A DNA stretch of 64,000 nt from VXNE01 sp965200505 (GTDB taxonomy: Bacteria > Pseudomonadota > Gammaproteobacteria > Pseudomonadales > Azotimanducaceae). The translations under genes were made by a program, and so were the position numbers. Below, piece by piece: positions 1 to 7,869 of the stretch. Where the stretch lies: NCBI GenBank assembly GCA_965200505.1, contig OZ241343.1, forward strand, positions 1,240,001 through 1,304,000, in the 5' to 3' direction. The notes beneath the pieces are model-generated. The model was not told where the DNA came from. It worked only from the letters and a program-made list of their open reading frames with translations, and did no database searches. Positions within the stretch are counted from its first letter, which is position 1; each line of letters begins with the position of its first letter.

Positions 1-1
1 A

Positions 2-118
2 CGGGGCTTCGCTGGAGCGGATTTCCCCCACAACGTGTGTAAGACCGTTCGCGTCGGCCATGTGCAGGCGGACGAACATTGGACGCGGAATTGGCGGCCT
101 TGTCGCATCAAGCGATAG
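2..118 (+). CDS. Possible C-terminal end of an upstream gene (partial)
   Basis: An open frame enters from the left edge and stops at a TAG at 116-118. Its last residues read ...ADEHWTRNWRPCRIKR, with ordinary codon use. I do not recognise the family. It may be the tail of a real gene or a chance open frame; only sequence to the left of the window would tell. Confidence 0.2.
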   Translation, partial: RGFAGADFPHNVCKTVRVGHVQADEHWTRNWRPCRIKR

Positions 119-145
119 GCGGTAGGAACGAATGGAGCACTGGGC

Positions 146-727
146 ATGAGGCTCGAAAGACGCATCTATTGCATTGAAGGGCATTGGGACTACGGTAAGC
201 GCACGGCAGAGCCATCCGTGGAACCAATGCTCAAGTTGCTTAGCGACATGGGCGAGTGGGACTACGCTCGCCGAGATTGCGCTACGGAAGAGGAAATGAA
301 GTACTGGATCAAGCACGAGTGGTGCCGGTGCAAGCACGGCTCTATTCTCTACATCGCTTCGCATGGTCGGCAGGGCGGAGTGTCGCTTTCCAACGAACTC
401 AATTTGGGCCTCGGTCGTGTCGCCGATTTGGTCGGTGATTGTGAAGGGCGCATGGTACATTTTGGCGGGTGTAGGGTATTGAATGTAAAGGAAGATGTTG
501 TCCGAAAGTTCATGATGGACACAAGAGCTGTCGTGGTTTCAGGATATCGGAACATCGTCGGCTGGACGGACGCGAAATGGCGACCTGGTATCGCACTGGA
601 GTTGCTCTTGTTCAGCTCTGTTGGACGATACAACCTCAGCGATGGGCGGTCGGTTAGAGGGCTGGAGAGTGTACGAGAGAAGCTCAAAGCGAGATTTGAT
701 GACTGTAAGTTCGAGCTCTATGCTTGA
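146..727 (+). CDS. Caspase-like/CHAT-like small protein (DUF6642-type)
   Basis: 193 aa, soluble, no signal peptide. The N-terminus (RIYCIEGHWD) and the block YIASHGRQGG followed about 30 residues later by VHFGGCRVL resemble small bacterial proteins of the DUF6642 type. The arrangement of a strand ending in His (H73, ASHG) and a later strand ending in Cys (C109, GGC) is the His-Cys dyad layout of the caspase/CHAT fold. From the sequence I see the dyad and its spacing; protease activity is inference. The lower GC content and more mixed codon use than the enoyl-CoA hydratase downstream suggest horizontal gain. No partner gene is visible next to it, although a partner could lie left of the window. 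Confidence 0.55.
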   Translation: MRLERRIYCIEGHWDYGKRTAEPSVEPMLKLLSDMGEWDYARRDCATEEEMKYWIKHEWCRCKHGSILYIASHGRQGGVSLSNELNLGLGRVADLVGDCEGRMVHFGGCRVLNVKEDVVRKFMMDTRAVVVSGYRNIVGWTDAKWRPGIALELLLFSSVGRYNLSDGRSVRGLESVREKLKARFDDCKFELYA

Positions 728-961
728 TCTTGTTGATTGAATGGCGGACAGCGCGATAGTACGCCGCTTCCAAGAATGGGTGCAGGCGCACTTCGGTTAG
801 TGCCATCCCCGCGATAGGCCTTGGTGACCTCGGGCGCGAGCCGTCCGGCCCTAGCCCGGCAGTTCTCTTGCACCGGTGCGCTAGGGTAGGCACACTCACC
901 GTGAACGTTCGCTCGCCAGCGAGCGTTACCGTGTCCCAAGTCCAGCCCAAGGGGGGAGCCA

Positions 962-1729
962 ATGGAGTTCTGCAAGGTCGAAAAGGCCGATCACATCATG
1001 ACCGTCACGCTGAACCGGCCGGAGCGCCTAAACGCGCTGCATCCGCCCGCCAACGCGGAACTGGGCGAGGTGTTCGACGATTACGCGCAAGACGCGGACA
1101 TGTGGGTGGCCATCATCACCGGTGCCGGGCGCGGTTTCAGCGCCGGGAACGACTTGCGCTACCAAGCCGAAGGCGGCAAGCGTGTGCCGATGCCGCGCGG
1201 CTTTGCGGGCCTGACCTCGCGTTTCGATCTCACCAAGCCCGTCATCGCCGCGGTGAACGGCGTGTCGATGGGCGGTGGCTTCGAAATCGCACTGGCTTGC
1301 GACATCATCATCGCCTCCGAGAACGCCATCTTCGCCCTGCCGGAGCCGAAGGTGGGCCTCGCGGCCCTCGCCGGCGGCCTGCAACGCCTGCCGCGCCAGA
1401 TTGGCTCCAAGCGGGCGCTCGGCATGATCCTCACCGGCCGCCATGTGCCAGCCCAAGAAGGCTACGAGTTGGGCTTCGTCAATGCGGTGGTGCCGGCCGA
1501 CCAGCTCATGGCCGAAACGCGCAAATGGGCCGGGTGGATTCTCGAATGTGCGCCACTTTCCATCCGCGCCAGCAAGGACGTGGTGTATCGCAGCTTGGAC
1601 ATGGCGTCGCTGCAGGAATCCATGGAGACGCCGTACGACTCGGTGCGGGCCCTCTCGCAGAGCGAGGACTTTGTGGAAGGGCCGAAGGCGTTTGCCGAGA
1701 AGCGCCCGCCCAATTGGCAGGGGCGTTGA
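962..1729 (+). CDS. Enoyl-CoA hydratase/isomerase (crotonase family)
   Basis: 255 aa, the usual crotonase length. It would hydrate or isomerise an enoyl-CoA in a catabolic pathway in the cytoplasm. Crotonase marks are clear: the oxyanion-hole segment FSAGND (about residue 60), the NGVSMGGGFEIALACD block with the first catalytic Glu position (E108), and LPEPKVGL with the second (E128). Both acids are kept, so hydratase activity is plausible. The exact substrate is unknown; the sequence is of the general CaiD/PaaG kind. The start ATG at 962 has a purine-rich GGGGGGAG just upstream. It is followed on the opposite strand by a flavin/F420 oxidoreductase and forms no operon. Confidence 0.9.
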   Translation: MEFCKVEKADHIMTVTLNRPERLNALHPPANAELGEVFDDYAQDADMWVAIITGAGRGFSAGNDLRYQAEGGKRVPMPRGFAGLTSRFDLTKPVIAAVNGVSMGGGFEIALACDIIIASENAIFALPEPKVGLAALAGGLQRLPRQIGSKRALGMILTGRHVPAQEGYELGFVNAVVPADQLMAETRKWAGWILECAPLSIRASKDVVYRSLDMASLQESMETPYDSVRALSQSEDFVEGPKAFAEKRPPNWQGR

Positions 1730-1793
1730 CGCTGGCCGCGTTTTAGCCGCGTCGCCCAGCGGGGGAGTCGCCCCGTTTCGCCTCGCTGCCGCG

Positions 1794-2603
1794 TCATCCG
1801 GCAGACAACCTCGCCAGCGCTTCGAGCCGGCGCTCGAAGTCGTCCGCATCCGCATAGCGCCCGCCATGCACGAAACGGTTGGCGCCGGCGGCTTCGTAGG
1901 CGGCCAAGGTGTCCTGCGCTTCGCCAAGATCATCGAGCGGCAATCCGCCCATCACCGTGGCCGGGCCGGGCTCGCGCCCCGCTTCGGCGCAAAACGCCTT
2001 GTAAGTGGCCGAGTGCTTCGCCAGCTTGTCCGGGCGCAGCCCCATCGGCAGCCAACCGTCGCCATATCGGGCCGCGCGGCGCAACGCATGGGGCGGGCCA
2101 CCACCGATCAACACGGGCGGCTTGGCCGGGCGGGGCCGGAACAGGAACCGTTGGCCGTTGTGTTCCACCTCGTCGTTGGCGAAGCAGCGGTTCAGCAAGT
2201 CCAGCGTGGCATCCGAAAGCGCCCCGCGCTGCGAGCGGGGCACACCCAGCGCCCGAAACTCCGGCTCCATCCAGCCGATGCCCGCCCCCACGATCAAGCG
2301 TTCGCCCGAGAGCTCCTGCAAGGATGCGATCTGCTTCACCGTTGGCAGCGCCGGCCGATACGGCAGCACCAGCACACCGACGCCCAATCGAACACGCCGC
2401 GTGGCACCGGCGAGCCACGCCAAGGCGATGAGCGGATCGACATAGCGGCCGCCGGAACCTTCCGCGTCATCCGGCGGGATGGCGATGTGATCCACCACCC
2501 AGATGGACTCAAAGCCAGCCGCCTCCGCCAGCGCCGCGCAGCGGGCCATGGTCGCCGGTGTGGACTGCTCGCCCATATTGCGTAGGGTTACGCCTAAGTG
2601 CAT
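1794..2603 (-). CDS. LLM-class F420-dependent oxidoreductase (luciferase-like)
   Basis: 269 aa with the bacterial-luciferase-like TIM-barrel pattern: ESIWVVDHIAIP near residue 32, RVRLGVGVLVLPYR near 72, and ERLIVGAGIGWMEPEFRALG near 100. These match the TIGR03619-type F420 subfamily. Such enzymes transfer hydride between deazaflavin F420 (or FMN) and diverse organic substrates; which cofactor is used here cannot be read from sequence. No F420 biosynthesis genes lie in the window. Its 3' end faces the crotonase gene. Both fit a catabolic setting, but no shared pathway is proven. Confidence 0.85.
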   Translation of the reverse strand: MHLGVTLRNMGEQSTPATMARCAALAEAAGFESIWVVDHIAIPPDDAEGSGGRYVDPLIALAWLAGATRRVRLGVGVLVLPYRPALPTVKQIASLQELSGERLIVGAGIGWMEPEFRALGVPRSQRGALSDATLDLLNRCFANDEVEHNGQRFLFRPRPAKPPVLIGGGPPHALRRAARYGDGWLPMGLRPDKLAKHSATYKAFCAEAGREPGPATVMGGLPLDDLGEAQDTLAAYEAAGANRFVHGGRYADADDFERRLEALARLSAG

Positions 2604-2741
2604 AAGATGTCTTCCAGTCTCCGTCAGTTGTCAATCCACAACCACGCGGTCAGGTCCTTCGTAGCAAGCTGTTCTCTCGCAGAGCAACCCTAAGTTAGCG
2701 TCAAGTCTTTGGATGGACAAGGGAAGCGAACCGTGCTTTGA

Positions 2742-3176
2742 ACATTCGCGGTCGAGAGGCGAGGCATATGCGCGTCGCAGCCCACCGAGACCCGCGTTCC
2801 CGACGACGTGGCGGAAGCGGCGCGCGCCGTGCGGAACGCCACGATGGGCGCGTACAAGACGATGAAGTTTCCCGACGAGCGCCACAAAATCATGGAACGG
2901 TGGGCCGCCCACTGCGAACCGACGAAAGGGCAGCTCGCCATAGCTGCCAAGCGCCGCCGAGAACGGGAAGCGGCGGCGCGGGACGGGTTGAAGCAGGTGA
3001 AAAAATCGCGTCGCCGCCGGCCGGCATCGAACGACGAAGGGGTACCAGTCACGCCTTTATTCATGCCCCAGAGGCCCAAGGGCGCGTTATGGGCCGTTCT
3101 CGCCCCTATCCTGTGGATTAGCCCTGCCGCGGCCGAAAATCGCGACGTGGGCAATCTGGGCGGTTTGGCGGGTTGA
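2742..3176 (+). pseudogene. Remnant of a P4-type phage/island integrase C-terminus
   Basis: An open frame without a proper 5' part runs from a stop at 2739-2741 to a stop at 3174-3176. Its first third reads PDDVAEAARAVRNATMGAYK, then FPDERHKIMERWAAHC, then a basic tail. This matches the last part of P4-type tyrosine recombinases, where (P)xxVAExxLAHxVGxxVxxAYxRxDxxExRRxLMxxWAxxC follows the catalytic Tyr. The catalytic domain is absent, so it is a remnant. The nearest in-frame start codon is a GTG at 2808. The stretch 2604-3238 holds nothing else I can support. The call rests on pattern memory and a homology search is needed. Confidence 0.45.
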
Positions 3177-3238
3177 CGATGGGGTTTTGTGGGCCGTAGT
3201 CTCGGCGCTTTCCGCTCTCGGGGACGGGGACTGACACC

Positions 3239-4099
3239 GTGAACCGCATCATCGCCACGCCCACGTTGGCGGCCGTCTTCGTGTGGTCGGCAAGCGCTGA
3301 GACAACCAGAATGCAAGTGCCCCAAGGCAGTGGCACCTTTCCCACGATCGGCCAAGTTGAGTGCCTTGAGGAAGAAGGCAGCGGTCGATACTGCGCGGCC
3401 ACTTACGAATGCGGCAACGGATCAAGCGGCGATCTTTGGGGTGATATGGCGAACCACAACGGACGGCGACCAATCGGCGCGGACTCCCCGGTGGCGAATC
3501 AACTTGATTGTGTTGTCTCCGTTGACGGCAAGGCAACAGTGCGATGGTTCCACGGCCACCGGCCCAGCGGGCGCGATGGCAATGTGGTGGGCTTGTCGCC
3601 CGTGGTTTCGCCCGCACCGCCGACGATAAGGCGCGACGTTAGGGTATCTGGCGGCAACGAATCGTGGTTGCCGTGGTACATTCGCACTAGAAACCTTGGC
3701 GATGTACGCGCTACTTTTCGTGAAAACCTTTGTGGACACATTAAGGAAGGCACCGACCAATTGAATGATTGCCTCTCTAATCAGTTGCCGAGCCATTTGC
3801 GTGAAGTGGGCAAACGTTTTGCTTGGGCACTGACGCCCCTTACGATTTGCGCAACGGAATTGGCAGAGTCCTATAACCGTTCTAGCGGTTCAATAGGCTC
3901 CACACCCCTTAAACTACTTTCGGGTCATTATCACCATAACATTCCTAGCTCGTTGCGGGGAGCGATGGATGTAATGGCCCGCCAAACACCGGCACATGGA
4001 ACCTATTACAGTGGGGACGTCTTGGAGAAGTTTAACGAGTGCCTAGAGCTGTTCCAAGCCGAAATGATGGACCACGGCCTTGCAGACCCCGAAGAATAA
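3239..4099 (+). CDS. Secreted hypothetical protein
   Basis: 286 aa from a GTG start at 3239. The first 21 residues form a short signal peptide (hydrophobic TLAAVFVW, then SASA before the likely cleavage site). The mature part contains several Cys (CLEEEGSGRYC, YECGN), typical of disulfide-stabilised periplasmic proteins. I recognise no domain. Codon use is less GC-biased in its second half than in neighbouring metabolic genes. It lies 35 bp upstream of a small lipoprotein gene on the same strand, and the two probably form one transcript; together with the integrase remnant upstream they may be acquired cargo. Confidence 0.6.
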   Translation: MNRIIATPTLAAVFVWSASAETTRMQVPQGSGTFPTIGQVECLEEEGSGRYCAATYECGNGSSGDLWGDMANHNGRRPIGADSPVANQLDCVVSVDGKATVRWFHGHRPSGRDGNVVGLSPVVSPAPPTIRRDVRVSGGNESWLPWYIRTRNLGDVRATFRENLCGHIKEGTDQLNDCLSNQLPSHLREVGKRFAWALTPLTICATELAESYNRSSGSIGSTPLKLLSGHYHHNIPSSLRGAMDVMARQTPAHGTYYSGDVLEKFNECLELFQAEMMDHGLADPEE

Positions 4100-4134
4100 C
4101 CTAACCCTTACGCACACACAAAGGAGACCGAACA

Positions 4135-4563
4135 ATGAACCGCGCCGTCGCGTCCATCGCGTTACTTTTGGCAATGGCGGGTTGTGGAACGCCGGATTGC
4201 GGTAGCGACCATGTGCTTGAAACTGTTTCGGAGATTGGCCACGAATTGCAAGCGGACTCTTACAGGGCTCTTGGCCACGACGTTAGCGACGCCGAAGTAG
4301 CCGAACAAATGGCCCTAAAGCCAACCTATGTGAGAATGACCGATTACGACGTACAAACGGACACTTATTCTTGCGACGCTACCTTGATCGGAAAAGCATT
4401 TGATCCAACAGGGCGGGCCGTGTCGAAAGATTACGAATGGAGAATCACTTTTACGGTCAGCCCCGACGCAGCGGGCGGCTATGGCGATGCCATAGTTGAG
4501 GTCCGCGGTGAATCTCCGGCCGATGCGTTACTGGAAGTGCTTGGAAATCTCTTGCAGGAATAG
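4135..4563 (+). CDS. Small lipoprotein of unknown function
   Basis: 142 aa. A classic lipoprotein signal peptide ends in LAMAGC, so the mature protein starts with a lipid-modified Cys and is membrane anchored. The ribosome binding site AAGGAG lies about 8 bases before the ATG and fixes the start. The mature region has no domain I recognise; the segment TYVRMTDYDVQTDTYSCDATLIG followed by EWRITFTVSPD suggests a small beta-rich fold with one disulfide. It is probably co-transcribed with the secreted protein gene just upstream. Confidence 0.7.
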   Translation: MNRAVASIALLLAMAGCGTPDCGSDHVLETVSEIGHELQADSYRALGHDVSDAEVAEQMALKPTYVRMTDYDVQTDTYSCDATLIGKAFDPTGRAVSKDYEWRITFTVSPDAAGGYGDAIVEVRGESPADALLEVLGNLLQE

Positions 4564-4670
4564 CGCACCGGCGACCCCACGCTCTGATATAGGCCATAGC
4601 AGAGCGTTTCTACGCGGCTGACAAGGTCTCGGTCGGCCATAGGCCCCTTCCAACCCCGTACAATCCCCCA

Positions 4671-5270
4671 ATGCCGCCTCCCAGCATCATCGCCGTCCAC
4701 CTCCTAGCCTTCATCGGTGGCTTCGTCATCATGTCCCTCGAACTGCTTGGCGGGCGGGCGTTGGCGCCTTGGTTCGGGGCCAGCGTTTACATCTGGGGCA
4801 GCGTCATCGCGGTTTTCATGTTGGCGCTGTCGCTCGGCTACCTGCTCGGTGGGCGCTTGTCGCAGCGGCGGCCGGGCCTGCGCAAGCTGGGCTTGGCGTT
4901 TCTCGTTGGGGCGGTGCTCCTGTACCCGCTCGCCCATGTCGCGGAACCGGCGATGGCTTGGATCTTCGAGCGCATTGAAGACCCGCGCTATGGCTCACTG
5001 GCGGCGGCGTTGGTGCTGTTCGGTGCGCCCACGGTCGCGTTGGGCGTCATCTCCCCCTACGCGGTGCGGCTTCTGGTCGATGCGGTGGAGGCCGCCGGGC
5101 GGGTGGCGGGCACACTCTACTTCGTCTCCACGTTGGGAAGTGCGCTTGGCACGCTGGCCACGTCCTTCTACTTCGTGTTGTGGTTCGAGACCAACACCAT
5201 CGTCACCGGCTTGGCGCTGGCTCTGGTCATCGGCGCGGCCATTGCGTTCGCCGCCGGTCGCAGTCGATGA
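4671..5270 (+). CDS. Membrane half of a fused-MFS/spermidine-synthase-type protein
   Basis: 199 aa, almost entirely hydrophobic, with about six membrane segments. The N-terminus (GGFVIMSLELLGGRALAPWFG, then SVIAVFMLALSLGYLLGGRLS) is the hallmark of the membrane part of spermidine-synthase-like transporter proteins. In most homologues this part is fused to a soluble SpeE-like domain. Here it stops at a TGA overlapping the ATG of the next gene, which encodes exactly that soluble domain. The two halves are therefore translationally coupled and probably work together. Substrate unknown. Confidence 0.8.
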   Translation: MPPPSIIAVHLLAFIGGFVIMSLELLGGRALAPWFGASVYIWGSVIAVFMLALSLGYLLGGRLSQRRPGLRKLGLAFLVGAVLLYPLAHVAEPAMAWIFERIEDPRYGSLAAALVLFGAPTVALGVISPYAVRLLVDAVEAAGRVAGTLYFVSTLGSALGTLATSFYFVLWFETNTIVTGLALALVIGAAIAFAAGRSR

Positions 5271-6229
5271 ACTTCGCCGGCCGAGGCAGCCGTGGCCGCC
5301 GGCCCCGTGCCAACCATGCCGCGCGGTGGGCGCGGGTCACGCTCGCCGCCGCGGTCGGGGCAGCGGCGGTGGCACCCGGAGCGGAAGCCGAAATCATCCA
5401 CGAGGAACGCTCCCTCTATCAGAACGTGCTCGTCACGCGCCAAGGTTCGCGGGTCTGCCTGCAGTTCCGCCGCAGCGGTGAGCGCCGCAGCCAGTCTTGC
5501 AAGGACGAGCGCCGCCCGCGCCACTTGGTGCTCAGCTACACGCGCATGATGATGGGGGCGCTGCTCTTGATGCCGAACCCCAACAACATCCTCGTCGTGG
5601 GCTTGGGCGGCGGGTCGCTGCCCACGGCCCTCGCCGAACTGTTGCCGGCGGCGCACATCGATGTTGTCGAGATCGATGAGGCGGTGGCCGCCGTCGCGGA
5701 GCGGTTCTTTGGCTTCGAGCCGGGGCCGGCCATGCGGGTGGTGGTGCAGGATGCGCGGGTCTTCACCCGCCGCGCCATCCGCGAAGCCAAACGGTACGAC
5801 CTCATCATGCTGGACGCCTTCCGCTCGGAGTACATCCCAGAGCACCTGATGACGGTGGAATACTTGCAGGAAACCCGCGCCCTGTTGTCCGAGCGCGGCG
5901 TGGTGGCCGCCAACACCTTCCGCGACAGCGGGCTGTACGACCATGAATCCGAGACTTACTTTCAAGCCTTCGGCCCATTCATCAACTTAAAAACGGGTTT
6001 CAGCCTGAACCGGGTGATCTTCGCGTCCGTGGCGCCGTTGCCGGATGATGCCGAGCTCGAAGCCGCGGCGCGGCTGTGGCGCTCCAAGCTGCGCCGTTAT
6101 GGTGTGCGCGTCGCGGCCTTTCCCGGCCAGTTCAGCCGCGAGCAGGATTGGAACCGAGACAAGCGCCCCTTGACCGATCAGTACCATCCGGCGAACTTGC
6201 TGCGCAACGGGGATGGGCCGAAGAGATGA
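5267..6229 (+). CDS. Spermidine-synthase-like methyltransferase-fold protein with N-terminal export or anchor segment
   Basis: 320 aa from the ATG at 5267 (ATGA overlap with the membrane gene). An N-terminal basic region is followed by a hydrophobic Ala-rich segment ending in AEAE, a signal peptide or anchor. Then comes the domain start IIHEERSLYQNVLV, the nucleotide-binding loop NILVVGLGGGSLPTAL (about residue 110), the acidic motif IDVVEIDEAV and the catalytic-site-like YDLIMLDAFRSEYIPEHLMT. This is the SpeE fold. A true polyamine synthase acts in the cytoplasm, so the apparent signal peptide is odd. It ends with an ATGA overlap with the gamma-glutamyltransferase gene, making a coupled three-gene unit. 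Confidence 0.8.
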   Translation: MNFAGRGSRGRRPRANHAARWARVTLAAAVGAAAVAPGAEAEIIHEERSLYQNVLVTRQGSRVCLQFRRSGERRSQSCKDERRPRHLVLSYTRMMMGALLLMPNPNNILVVGLGGGSLPTALAELLPAAHIDVVEIDEAVAAVAERFFGFEPGPAMRVVVQDARVFTRRAIREAKRYDLIMLDAFRSEYIPEHLMTVEYLQETRALLSERGVVAANTFRDSGLYDHESETYFQAFGPFINLKTGFSLNRVIFASVAPLPDDAELEAAARLWRSKLRRYGVRVAAFPGQFSREQDWNRDKRPLTDQYHPANLLRNGDGPKR

Positions 6230-7830
6230 GCGCGGACATGCCAACACTGGATTGGAACAGCTTCCCCTATCCGTCTCGCCGCGCGCCGGTGTTCGCGGGC
6301 AACGTGGTGGCGACTTCGCAGCCGTTGGCGGCGGCGGCCGGCATCGACGCCATGCGGCGTGGCGGCAACGCCATCGACGCCGCTTTGGCGACGGCGATCA
6401 CGCTCACCGTGGTGGAACCGAACATGAACGGCCTCGGCAGCGACGCCTTCGCCATCGTGTGGGACGGTGCGGAGTTGCATGGCTTGAACGCTTCCGGCCG
6501 GGCCCCGGCCGCTTGGACGCCGGAGCGTTTCGCAGGTCAGACGGAGATGCCAACCCGGGGCTGGAACGCCGTGACCGTGCCCGGCGCCGTGAGCGCTTGG
6601 GTGGCGCTATCCGAGCGGTTCGGCGCGTTGCCCTTCGAGACGCTCTTCGAGAGCGCCATTCGCTACGCCGAGGAGGGCTTTCAGGTGGGCCACATCACCG
6701 CCCGCCACTGGCGCATGGCTTTGGACATCTATGCGGATTTTCCGAACTTCCTCGAGCACTTCGCGCCCGCTGGCCAAGCGCCCGAGCCGGGGCAGCGGGT
6801 GCGGCTGCCGGCCACGGCGCGTTCCCTCGCCCAGATAGCCGAGAGCCGTGGCGAAGCCTTCTATCGCGGCACCTTGGCCGAAGCCATCGCCGCGGATGCC
6901 GCGGCAAACGGCGGCGCCATGAGCTTGGACGACCTTGCCGGCCATGCCCCGGAATGGGTGACGCCCACGGCACAGGATTACCGCGCCGTAACGCTCCATG
7001 AACTGCCCCCCAACGGCCAAGGGTTGGCGGCGCAGATCGCCCTTGCCCTGCTGCGGCGATTCGACTTGGCCGGCCTGCCGGCAAACGGCGTGGAAGCGGT
7101 ACACCTGCAAATCGAGGCGATGAAGATCGCCATCCGCGCCGCGTTCGACCACTTCGCCGAGCCACGCGCCATGCGCGTCTCCGTCGCGGAACTGTTGGAA
7201 GAAGGCGCCATCGAGCGGGCCGCGCGCAGCATCGGCGCCAAGGCCGCGCCAACCCCGCCGGCGGCGTTGCCGGCCAGCCAAGACACGGTGTATCTCACCG
7301 CCGCGGACGCCGCCGGGCGCATGGTGAGCTTCATCCAGTCCAACTACATGGGGTTTGGTTCGGGCGTCGTGGTGCCGAACACCGGCATCGCCATGCAGAA
7401 CCGGGGGCGCGGCTTCACGCTTGAACCGGGCCATCCCAACCAGGTGGGCGGCGGCAAGCGGCCGTACCACACCATCATCCCCGGCTTCGTCACGGAGGCC
7501 GGGGCACCGCGCATGAGCTTCGGGGTGATGGGCGGGCACATGCAGCATCAGGGGCATGTGCAGATGGTGCATCGCATCTTCGACTTGGGGGAGAACCCGC
7601 AAGTGGCATCGGATGCGCCGCGTTGGCAGGTGCTGCCGGACTACACGCTGGCGCTGGAGACGGGCTTTGCGCCTGATGTGGCCGCTGGCTTGCGGGAGCG
7701 TGGCCACGACGTCGCGGTGGTTGACGGTGCCCCGGAGCGGTTTGGCGGCGCCCAGCTCATCTACCGCTTGGCGGATGGCTATTGCGCTGCTTCGGACCAC
7801 AGGAAGGAGGGCTTGGCGGTCGGATTTTGA
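6226..7830 (+). CDS. Gamma-glutamyltransferase family protein (Ntn hydrolase)
   Basis: 534 aa from the ATG at 6226, which overlaps the upstream stop. The family cleaves gamma-glutamyl bonds, e.g. of glutathione, after self-processing. Visible marks: VVATSQPLAAAAGIDAMRRG and GGNAIDAALA near the N-terminus, GLGSDAFAIVWDG, the processing-site region SQDTVYLTAADAAGRMVSF with the candidate nucleophile Thr in DTVY, and FGSGVVVPNTGIAMQNRG. There is no signal peptide, unlike periplasmic GGT, so it is probably cytoplasmic. Coupling to the spermidine-synthase-like pair hints at glutamylated or polyamine-linked substrates, but that is inference. An IS element sits directly downstream. Confidence 0.88.
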   Translation: MSADMPTLDWNSFPYPSRRAPVFAGNVVATSQPLAAAAGIDAMRRGGNAIDAALATAITLTVVEPNMNGLGSDAFAIVWDGAELHGLNASGRAPAAWTPERFAGQTEMPTRGWNAVTVPGAVSAWVALSERFGALPFETLFESAIRYAEEGFQVGHITARHWRMALDIYADFPNFLEHFAPAGQAPEPGQRVRLPATARSLAQIAESRGEAFYRGTLAEAIAADAAANGGAMSLDDLAGHAPEWVTPTAQDYRAVTLHELPPNGQGLAAQIALALLRRFDLAGLPANGVEAVHLQIEAMKIAIRAAFDHFAEPRAMRVSVAELLEEGAIERAARSIGAKAAPTPPAALPASQDTVYLTAADAAGRMVSFIQSNYMGFGSGVVVPNTGIAMQNRGRGFTLEPGHPNQVGGGKRPYHTIIPGFVTEAGAPRMSFGVMGGHMQHQGHVQMVHRIFDLGENPQVASDAPRWQVLPDYTLALETGFAPDVAAGLRERGHDVAVVDGAPERFGGAQLIYRLADGYCAASDHRKEGLAVGF

Positions 7831-7869
7831 GTGGCCACTGAACGAGGCTTCCCGATGCGGTGGAACCTG

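Noticed and set aside
5267..6229. True spermidine synthase speE
   Set aside because: Gene context with a membrane half and an apparent export segment does not fit a cytoplasmic polyamine enzyme; only the fold is claimed.
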